Shown here in pieces: positions 55,626-64,000 of a DNA stretch of 64,000 bases. The DNA is taken from the NCBI RefSeq assembly GCF_041146395.1, contig NC_090995.1, positions 12,378,501 to 12,442,500 on the forward strand, read 5' to 3'. Positions within the stretch are counted from its first letter, which is position 1. Every line of letters starts with the position of its first letter. Both the position numbers and the translations under genes were made by a program. This stretch comes from Eulemur rufifrons. Its lineage: Eukaryota > Chordata > Mammalia > Primates > Lemuridae. Under the pieces are notes generated by a model. The model worked only from the letters and a program-made list of their open reading frames with translations. It searched no databases and had not been told where the DNA came from.

Positions 55626-58085
55626 AATGTATATTTTTACAAGTGCATTACATAAGTATTTCCATCAAGGGAAAGAAATACTATGCAGCTGATAGTCACA
55701 ATGAATTAAACTTTTTTCCAATAAACGTATTTAGACTTGATTGAAATCTGTATGTTTGCAAATACCTTTTGGAGCATGTGGAATATTATTGCATCTTTGG
55801 GTAAAACTATAATGGTGCATTTTGTGAATGCTTGTTAGGCATTATCCTGACCTTAATTATTTTCTTTTATGTCTCTGGATCCTGTAAAGAATCGCCAAAA
55901 TGTTTCCCAGAAGTAGTCAGTGGCAGGGGACTTCAGGTTTTTCAGCCAATAGTAATTTGGAAGTAAATAATTACTTTTAGAATGATGCATGAAATTAAAT
56001 AATTTTTACACAATCCATGCTACTCTTCAAGCACTCTTTAATGAGCACAGTATAATAAAGCAATAATTGAATTGGTAATATATTTGTCATTCCTGTTAAA
56101 GTCTATTTTCTCAGCCCAGCAATAGGAGAGGGTCATTTGGCCAGTGGGCATTAAGTATGCGTGATACGTACCATATTGCACAGAATTGCCAAGTATCTTT
56201 TGGAGAGGCAGCTTCTATGCATGTGTAATAACCAATCTTTAAATGTCAAAGTTGCAGCCATTTTAAGAAAGAAATCCATATTTTGGACTAAATGTCATTT
56301 CAGATAACCAAGCTATTTGAAAGCCTCACGAAGGGTTGAAAAAAAAGGGGGGGGGGGGAAGTCAGATCCCCGTAAGCTTTGACTTATTTATGTTTGCATT
56401 TCCATAACTAGCTAATGACCAAACCAAACTTTCCAGAAAACTGAAAGCAAAATTGTGCTTTGAGCTGAGACCCGGTGATTCTTGTTTTGCTCTGAAGGAA
56501 ATCTTCAGTTTAGTTACAAATCCCTGAAAATCGGGTTCTGTAATGGAAATGCTGAGAGGCTCTCTTACCGTTTTAACAGCCAGAGCTAGGACTGCGTGGA
56601 CAGGATGCATATGCCGACAATATGCATCTATCAGGAGGTCGTCCCTAGCTTAACAGCGTAGAGCATGACCACACTCATCAATATTAGTTTCATATACTGT
56701 GCATTGAACCAACTTTACCTGTTCCTCTTTGGCTCTCTCTTCAGGTCCACCAGCTTACCACCAGGAAGGAAACAAACATTATGTCCTTCTTTTGCACCCA
56801 GGAATAAAACTCGTTGCAGCCCAGTCCCGGCTCTATTTCTGTTTCGTAGAGCACTTCCCTGGGTACCTAGCAAAATCTTTGCAGACTGGTTGGGACCCAC
56901 CTCTTTTTTTTTTTTTTTTTTCTTTGTTTTATGAAACAATAATTGCTTGGCATTTTGTGAATGAAATCTTACCTAGTGGGTTTTTTTTTTTTTTATTGTA
57001 CATTCAGTGCAAACCTATATATAACACGGCTCCTGTGCGTGGCAGATTTATACACGCTACATTTAAAGAGGCGGGCAGGACAATGACAGGGGCTGTTGAC
57101 TGAGTGGGGCGAGAAAACTTCACATGGGGAGAGTATTTCACTTGCAAATGGATCGCCTCTCATTGCCCCACGACTGCACTTGTTTGCTTCTGTCTTCAAA
57201 TTTTACTTAATACTGTAGAGAAAGATTCACTATATTTTGGAACCAAAAAGAATTAAGAATCTAGTCAAGAAGTGGTTCTTTTCTATAAAGATGGGCAATG
57301 GGAAAAAAAAAAACAACCCTATTGATTCTTATTTCTAGTGCATCCCTTGTCCTTTTCAGGAGAGGCAATAAATCTTTGCTCCCCAAATGAACAGCAAAGG
57401 GGAAAAAAATAATGTTAGGAGTGCCTACAACTTGTCAAATCAAATGTTAGTGAATCATGTCTTTGGAGGAAATGGTTTGCTGGGGGAGAGTTTTTTCTTT
57501 CTCACTCTCTCTCTTTTTTTGTATATTTCTTGCTGTAAGGGGCTGCGGGATGACAGTCATCATTGTCATGTTGCTCGTGGACACTGTATTTCTTCCCCTC
57601 CCTGTCTTTCAACATATAGACAGACAATGCTTGGGGATTACTGACAAGTTACTTCTTGCAGGAGTTAGGGATAGATAACTACATATACCCTGCCCTATGA
57701 TCTCAGCTGTGTACCACGTGTCTTTACGGTGTTTTCAAAATCTACTTGCAGCTAGAATCGTGTGCCTTCGGAGAAGAAAACAAAGCCATCGTGGCAATAG
57801 GTACTGTTGCCCCTTCATTTCTTCATCAGCGTTATCTTCATCAACTGAAGAACAGAACCCATTCCTCTGAATGGTCAAGACAGGGGGCCTTACATGCTTT
57901 GAAATTCAATTTTTCTATTTCCTTGCAATGCAGACAGCCCATTTTGTTTTTTCATAAAGAAAGGGATGCCCGAAGGTGAATGATGGATGAATCTTAAATG
58001 GTTGGTGTCCAGTTTGAAAAAGCACCTGGAGGTCGGACGGCTTCGCCTCATCCACACGGATCTTTATTATTGTTTAGAATTCATG
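55626..58085. other. Intergenic, no gene seen
   Basis: Contains possible weak regulatory DNA at 55,970-56,290 (GAAATTAAATAATTTTTAC, CAATAATTGAATTGG), an A-run joined to a G-run (56,339-56,358) and T-runs at about 56,903-56,920 and 56,982-56,994. The 124-codon frame at 56,729-57,103 runs through poly-T and is not accepted as a gene. Confidence 0.45.
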
Positions 58086-58089
58086 TAGC

Positions 58090-58262
58090 ATTTGGGGTTT
58101 GCAGAGGGTTTCGCACTCATGTTTATAAGCTATTCTTCATACCAATCCTGAGGGGCAGGTTCATTTTCCTCAATCTGTGGCTGAGAAGACTTGGCAGAGG
58201 GAGATTTAGTGTCTTGCCTGGAGGCCCCTATAGTTCTAGGCACTGAAGCTGGAATTGGAGTC
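58090..58262 (-). mobile_element. MIR SINE fragment, minus strand (weak)
   Basis: 'catgtttataagctattcttcataccaatcctgaggggcaggttcattttcctcaatctgtggctgagaag...ctgaagctggaattggagtcccctgagct' fits reverse MIR3/MIRb. Confidence 0.55.
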
Positions 58263-59629
58263 CCCTGAGCTCTGTGTTCTTAGGGAATATAGGTGAGGGC
58301 TTATTTTCATAGCTGAATTTACTTCTAAGGTTTATTTCAATTTTACGAAGGCATGGCTTCCGGGGAAGAAAGGTTGATAAAGTGAATATGGTGCTGTATC
58401 AAAGAAAGGCATCTGTGAGTTGGAATAATTCAAAGATCTCAGATACTAGATGTCCTACGGGTGTTTTAGAGAAAGAATACTGGGAGCTGGTCTAACCAGA
58501 AGTAGGTTTTGAAGGACATCGTCCTTCTCTCCTCCGTTTTGGCCACCTCCCCTTTTTCTTTCCCTTCCTTTTGTTCTATCTATCTCGTACCTTGTGGTCT
58601 GAGCCCAATCATGGATTCCTCATTTGTAAGATGTTGTTGCAATGTCCTGCCTAAGATAATGCTTGTCAAGTGCCTGGTTAGATGTGTTGGCTCACACTAA
58701 ATCAGCATATCTGATTATATTGGTGGTATGTGCGTTGGGATCAGCATTTTTTTTTTTTTTTGACATCTCTCATCCAAAATAGGCCTTTAAGCAACTTTAT
58801 GTACCCAAGATTTACACAGAATAAAGAGGAGGACTGGGTAACTATCCTGATGTCTTGGGTTTATTAATTCTATTTCCATCATCCAGGAGACTTAGGCAAA
58901 ATCACTGTTAGAAATGTACATTAGTTAATTTATTTTTGGGGTGAGACATTGACTAGAGAGAGAAAGACTGAATTACTTTGGCGTGATGGAGTTGCGGACA
59001 AGGTCTGGATGTGAGGCAGGCGTCTTGCATGTGGCTTCCAATATGCCCATTGCTTTTCTGTCTATACATGAAGCGTACATTTTATCAAGTGGCCATTGAT
59101 CAGTACTTACTTCTTCCTTCTCCCAATCCTCACTGGAACAGGAAGCATTTGAGAAATGACCTACAATTTATGATGCTTTATCAATGTTTTTACTCACTAT
59201 GGAGAAAAGTGTGAGGAACATATTTCATGATGAAGTGGGTTTCTAGTTAACAGGACAAAATGAAAGCAAAGTCATAGATCAGTGTAATATGTCAAACATG
59301 GAAAGGATTCAATTTATTGTAAATAATACCCAAGTTGCAAAAGAAATACAGCAACGGAAATCAGTTTATTCTATATGTGGGGAAAAAAGGAAAATTACAA
59401 GTAAGAGGTAATAGGATCCATTTATCCCTTGACAGAAATTCATATTGTTTGTGCTTATCCCGTCCGGGTGATCAAGGACTCTGTCTGTCTTTGGGATTTT
59501 AGAAGGGTGGGCAAACAGATTAGACTTCCCATGGCAAAGTTAAAATAACTGGAACCTTTAAATTCAAAACATTTTCCTGCTGATATATGAAGGTGCATCA
59601 GGGGACATTCTACCACTTAAGATTTGTTT
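58263..59629. other. Intergenic, nothing recognised
   Basis: No supported gene or repeat beyond a T-run near 58,750. Confidence 0.45.
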
Positions 59630-60045
59630 CTTAAAGTGGTTTCAAATCTGTCTGCGCTGGAATCACCCAGGGTACTAACTTAAAAAAATAAGATTTCCTG
59701 ACCCCATGATAGAAATATTAAATCCAAATGTATGGGGTTTGGGAACTGAAAATGTACCTTGTAAAGTAAATATCGCACGTAATTCTGACTCTAGGGTTGC
59801 CAGATTTAAAAAACAAAACAAAACATGAAACAAACAAACAAGCAAACAAAAAACCCCCGTGCTGGGTTAAATCTGAATTTCTGATACACATTTTAAAAAT
59901 ATAAATATATCTCATGAAATATTTGAATATAGTTAGACTAAAAACCTATTTGTTGTTTACCTGCAATTCAAATTGAGCTTAACATCCTGTCTTTTATCTG
60001 ATAATCCTGTTTTATACACACTGAAGTTTGAGAAACTTTGGTTTA
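59630..60045 (+). mobile_element. MER5-like hAT element interrupted by a palindromic MITE
   Basis: The outer element has a MER5A-like left part ('gtggtttcaaatctgtctgcgctggaatcacccagggtactaac', 'gatttcctgacccca') and right part ('cacactgaagtttgagaaactttggtttaa'). Between them, about 59,792-60,000, lies a palindrome-like MITE: AGGGTTGCCAGATTTAA at the left and a decayed inverted copy at the right. The nested order gives relative ages: MER5 first, MITE second. Confidence 0.5.
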
Positions 60046-60779
60046 AGGGATATATCCAAGCATTCTGAACCAGTGCAAAGCTCTGGCCCTAAAGACCTTT
60101 TGGGGGGTGAGAAGTGGCTGGATTTTTTGCTGCTCTGACCCTGAATGACTGGGAAGAGCTTGGTAAACTACAAAAGTGTGCAAGGATGAGGTCAGCAAAG
60201 CCTTGCTCCGCCCTGTTTTACAAGGTGTTTTCCCACAGGAAAAACAACTTTAGGAAATCTGAGTGTCATCAGCGAGCACACCATTTTCTTTTTAAAGCTC
60301 ATCCTTTAGGAGGATGATGGGGGAGGGGGGCGAACAGACATTTCCTAGATGAACATTTTCATTGCCTTTTCGGGGAGTCTACGATAAATTTCTAAATATT
60401 GGGCTACACAATTTGCCATCTCTTTGTTTGGTTCTAACCATTTTTTTGGAAGCGAAGTTAATTACTCGGTAAATTCAGGCTGTAACTTTGAAAAGAAAGC
60501 TTTTTAGTTCTGGTTTCTTTTAGAGGAGAATCAGGTTAAATGATTTTTATATCTGTAACAGTCCAAAGACTCTTTCAGTCCTAAAGATGTGCAGAATGAT
60601 GAGAAAGTGATGCCCCAGGACACCTATGCCCACAGGATGTGCCCTGTCCTCATGGGACGGCTGAAGTGTGTCTCTGCAAGAGTGAGACCGTCTTTTCATG
60701 ATAACATGTTTATGTGCACACGCTTAAAAAGACACTTCATAAACATATTGGAGAGTCCAGTAGAATCTGAACTATGGTG
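60046..60779. other. Intergenic, nothing recognised
   Basis: No supported gene or repeat. A weak regulatory look at about 60,340-60,550. Confidence 0.4.
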
Positions 60780-61060
60780 AGTTCAAGAACATTGATGGAA
60801 GGAACATTCTTTCACCTTCATTTTACTACAGCTTCTTTCCAGCTGAAGTTAAGGGTTTTCATTGATTTTGACTGGCTGGGGGCATATTTCTAATTTACAT
60901 CTCCTGAGTTTATAATTCACTGCAAGGAAGGCCAGATAAAGTGGAAGTACACAGAACCTGCTGGAGAAACCCTCGGCATTAATAACATACTGTTTACCTT
61001 AATGAAAGCATTATCAGAAGAAGGAGGACCAGACTCTTTTGTTATTGCTAAACACAAGCG
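60780..61060. promoter_or_regulatory. Candidate conserved non-coding element
   Basis: Repeat-free, with TTTCATTGATTTTGACTGG, TTTCTAATTTACATC, GTTTATAATTCACTG, GGCATTAATAACATAC and CCTTAATGAAAGC. Homeodomain and FOX-like words at the density of the other candidates. Confidence 0.42.
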
Positions 61061-61224
61061 GCCTGAAACCTGGCGGAATAATTATTGCTCCTTGTGTTGT
61101 CAGAACCTTTCCTAAATAATCTCAATTCTATTGACTTTTTTTGGCCTTTTAACCAAGCCATCAGCTTTCCAGACAGCTTAGCCTCCATCTCTAGGAATCC
61201 ATAGCTTGTGGGAAGAGCGAATGG

Positions 61225-61385
61225 CCCAAGATATTTTACAAACCTTACTTCATTAATCCTCATCATGGCCTTGAGAGTTAAAATGTTTATAAGTTCTACT
61301 GGCCCCAGTTAAGAACAAGGTACGGAAAGGTTATAAACGACTTCAAAGCAGAGTCTTCGGAGAAACTAACACTCTTTAGGTGTTT
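61225..61385 (-). mobile_element. MIR SINE fragment, minus strand
   Basis: 'caaaccttacttcattaatcctcatcatggccttgagagttaaaatg...ctggccccagttaagaacaaggtacggaaagg' resembles reverse MIR. Confidence 0.55.
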
Positions 61386-62379
61386 ATCTGTGATTATTAA
61401 TTATAAGCATTGGGTGACTCTAATACTAGGTGACCTATGAACAAAATAAGACGACTCTTTCCTTGAAAATTTGTAATGTATTATGAGATTTTGTTTAGCA
61501 TCTGTATCCTTATCCTATTAGATTGATATACAGAAACCAAGGTGCTGTCTTGATACTGCCTAATTACTTTGAGTTTCTCAGACATAGGTGATACCATTGT
61601 AAGATGTTCATATAGGAACTTTGGCATCATGAGTGCTTGTGGGCGCTGACCTATGGTCTGAGTCTTTCTTGGTCCCAGTCGAGGAGTTGTAGTGCCTAAA
61701 GGATCAACCATTATACAATCTTTTCTATCATACTGGATCCATTGGTAGCATTGCCAATGTTGTCTGGGTTAGGACAGATATCATCCCTGTATAATACTAT
61801 TGCCAAACCTCAGACACTTGGTCCAAACCCAGCCCTCTGTCTCTTGATATAGTATTTTTGTTTCTGTTTATTTTTTTATCTCTTGATCTAAAGGTTGTGA
61901 ATAAAATAGTAGATTGGATGTTGGAACTGCAGAAGACTGGAGACAGAGAGGGATGCATGAACCTACTAGAAGATCTATAATCCCGGAGGTTTCTGGCATG
62001 CACCAGTCTCACGGCCAGGGATAGTTTAGGCGGGAGATGTATGTGTGGGCAACAGACGGCTTTTACTACTTCCCGGTAAAGTGAGAAGGGTTAACAGTTG
62101 AGTTGCAGAGGAGGTCACTAACCGTAAGCCGAGTCTTGTGATCTCTGCTGTGTTTATTGTCTAAGGAAGAGACCTGTGTCTATTAGACACCTTTCGGGCG
62201 AAAGTGACAGGCCAGATTAGATGGGTCTGAGAGAGAGAGGACTAGATCCAGAGGCACGGAGCAAGGCAGGCTGTGTGCAGCCCCGGCTAGATTTATCTTA
62301 GCTCTTATAAATAAAAACATGAGTAGAGCCTCTCCACAGAATTATTTACAGGAGGATTTTAAGCTACGGGCCCCTTCCA
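61386..62379. other. Intergenic, nothing recognised
   Basis: About 1 kb with no supported gene or repeat. Confidence 0.45.
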
Positions 62380-63500
62380 GGCTAAGCACTGAATGCTAAA
62401 GTTTATGATGGAGGATGACTTTGGCTCCTGTGGCCCCAATCTGGACAGATCTGCCATTAACACCAGCGCGGCAGTTATTTTACCGGGGGTGACAGATTGT
62501 GAGGTAGGGAGAGTAATTCAGACTATTACCCAGGTGAAGGCATGAAACCTGGGTGATATATGAAGACCACTTAAATTCATTGTATCTTGTACATCACATC
62601 TTTGATAGATTATAGCTGTGGCATTAAAATGGAAATGGTTTCTCCGAGGCCTGACAGGGGCTGGGGCGACCCGTGACCTCCCTCTGAGGAATGTGACTGA
62701 CCGAATTATCAGTTAAGAGAAAAATCTACGGGGAATAGACTCACGGGGACGGCGGATCCGGATCTGCCGTGCATCTATCTATCTATATTTTTTAAACCTT
62801 TGGTTTGATTGAAAGCTTCGGTCCTCAGCGCTCATCGCAGCCTCCTCTCCTCCCCCTCTGTCCCCCGACGTCCCCTCCCCGGCCCACCCTGACTCCGTCA
62901 GCTCACACCTCGCATCGGAGGCGAGGCCCTGCCTATTGATTGAAAAATTGTTATTAGAGATAGTGGGCCTCCTGCACGCTGCCTCCTGATTTAATTTGGA
63001 AAACATTTAATTTTATGAAGCGGTAAATGATGGTGCCACGCTCCCCTGTGTTTGGGAGCAGCTGGCTTTTTACCTCCTCACCCGCCCCCCTGGTCCCCAG
63101 TGTCCTCTTGGCAACCATGTGCTCCCGTCCCCTTTGCTTAACAAGTTATTTCAATTTCTAAACGAAGGCTGAACAAGAGAAAGACAACATGCAAATGGAG
63201 GAGCCCGGCCGCCATTCACACGTGAAAAAGTTCCCCTGGAATCCCCTGCCCTCGCCCACCCCCGCCCCGCATCTGTCAGGAGGAAAACGGAGCCCTTGTT
63301 CTCCTCGGATTGTTTTCACCAATGACCTGACACCACCATCTATAATTAATTACATCATTTACATTAGACTATTGACTAAACAAATACATAAATCATAGGC
63401 AGAGTCAATAGGTGCAGACATATTTAATCATGTTCTAAATAATGATTACTGCTCCCATAATGCAATAATTATTTTCAGCAGCTGACTTGAATTAATCTTC
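62380..63500. promoter_or_regulatory. Extended candidate enhancer cluster
   Basis: About 1.1 kb of repeat-free DNA. It combines two AT-rich homeodomain-site blocks (62,430-62,640: GCCATTAACACC, GGGTGACAGATTG, TGTGGCATTAAAATGG; 63,330-63,500: TATAATTAATTACATC, TTTAATCATG, AATAATGATTACTGC, TGCAATAATTATTTTC) with a GC-richer middle part (62,820-63,110). TAATTAATTA-type double sites suit NKX6/LHX/HOX input. Probably several elements. Confidence 0.5.
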
Positions 63501-64000
63501 TGTCAGTGTGCCATCTGAGAAAAAAAAAAAAGACGAAGATGAAGAAGGCGGCGGCGATGATGGAGGAGCTGCTCTTTTTTTCTCTCCCGGTTTCTCTTCT
63601 TTCCATTCCTCCCTGCAGGCCCCCTGTCCTTCCCTCTGTCCTGACCCCTTCTCTGCTCCTCTTTTGTCTTTTCCTCCACTTTTCGTGTTCCCTTTTGTCT
63701 TCCCCCCTTATTCACGCCTGTGCCTCATACTTGTTCTTTTTTGCCACCTGTCTCCGTTTCTTTTTCTCTTTAGCAGTCACCATGTAACCTCCCATTCATC
63801 CTCCTTGCAAGCTGGACAAGTGCCCCTGGTTGTGACTCTTCTATCTTCAGAGCCCCCGCCCTGTCCCTGTCCCCTGTCCTCACCTTCGTTTCTAAATCTC
63901 TGGTTTAAATGTTAAAGATTCAAAGAAGAGAATTTCTTAATAACTTATCCAGGTTAGATTTTTCTTTCTCTTCTGTCTGACAGCTTTTCCTAAATCGTTT
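63501..64000. other. Pyrimidine-rich window end, no gene seen
   Basis: An A-run and GA/GGC-rich patch (63,520-63,570) followed by CT-rich unique sequence. Open frames on both strands (for example 63,508-63,915) reflect the bias and are not accepted as genes. Confidence 0.5.

Noticed and set aside
56729..57103. 124-codon frame
   Set aside because: Passes through two long T-runs coding for Phe strings; not a plausible protein.
63506..63915. 93-135-codon frames at the right end
   Set aside because: CT-rich sequence gives Ser/Leu/Pro/Phe strings in several frames; no conserved domain.

Overview
This is mammalian nuclear DNA, almost certainly from a strepsirrhine (lemur-type) primate. It carries one spliced protein-coding gene with CpG islands and GT-AG introns, plus MIR, L2, L1 and 7SL-derived Alu repeats. 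The youngest Alu (about 29,888-30,229) has the AT-rich extra segment in its middle that I associate with lemur Alus and that is absent from human AluS/AluY. Prokaryotic features such as operons, RBSs and CRISPRs do not apply.

The one gene I can support is NKX6-1, the NK6-family homeodomain repressor of pancreatic beta cells and ventral neural tube. It lies on the + strand at the left end: GC-rich promoter (about 620-1,030), long 5'UTR with two tiny upstream ORFs, three coding exons (1,914-2,583; 4,272-4,444; 6,678-6,926) and a 3'UTR with a poly(A) signal at 7,369. The predicted protein is 363 residues, with an intact homeodomain (236-295), a Groucho-binding TN/eh1-type motif (97-105), poly-Ser and poly-Ala tracts and an acidic C-terminus.

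The other roughly 56 kb is the gene-poor 3' flank, with no second gene that I can support. It holds (a) a second GC/CpG-rich block at about 16.6-19.4 kb with no gene attached, followed at once by an AT-rich, homeodomain-site-rich stretch; (b) several repeat-free, ATTA-rich stretches that look like conserved developmental enhancers (about 10.1, 15.7, 19.4-20.0, 21.0-22.1, 28.6, 53.6-54.0, 54.5-55.0, 60.8 and 62.4-63.5 kb); (c) a dead L1 on the minus strand (31.9-36.9 kb) that, unusually, keeps its whole 5' half (a 5'UTR with about five internal repeats, ORF1 and the start of ORF2) but lacks its 3' half; (d) many older repeat fragments; and (e) two good CTCF-like motifs.

The arrangement is that of a developmental regulator at the edge of a regulatory gene desert. 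I found no undescribed enzymatic or defence system. The most promising leads are the orphan CpG block with its adjoining putative enhancer, the 3'-truncated L1, the 5'UTR translation signals of NKX6-1, and the enhancer-like stretches near the right end.
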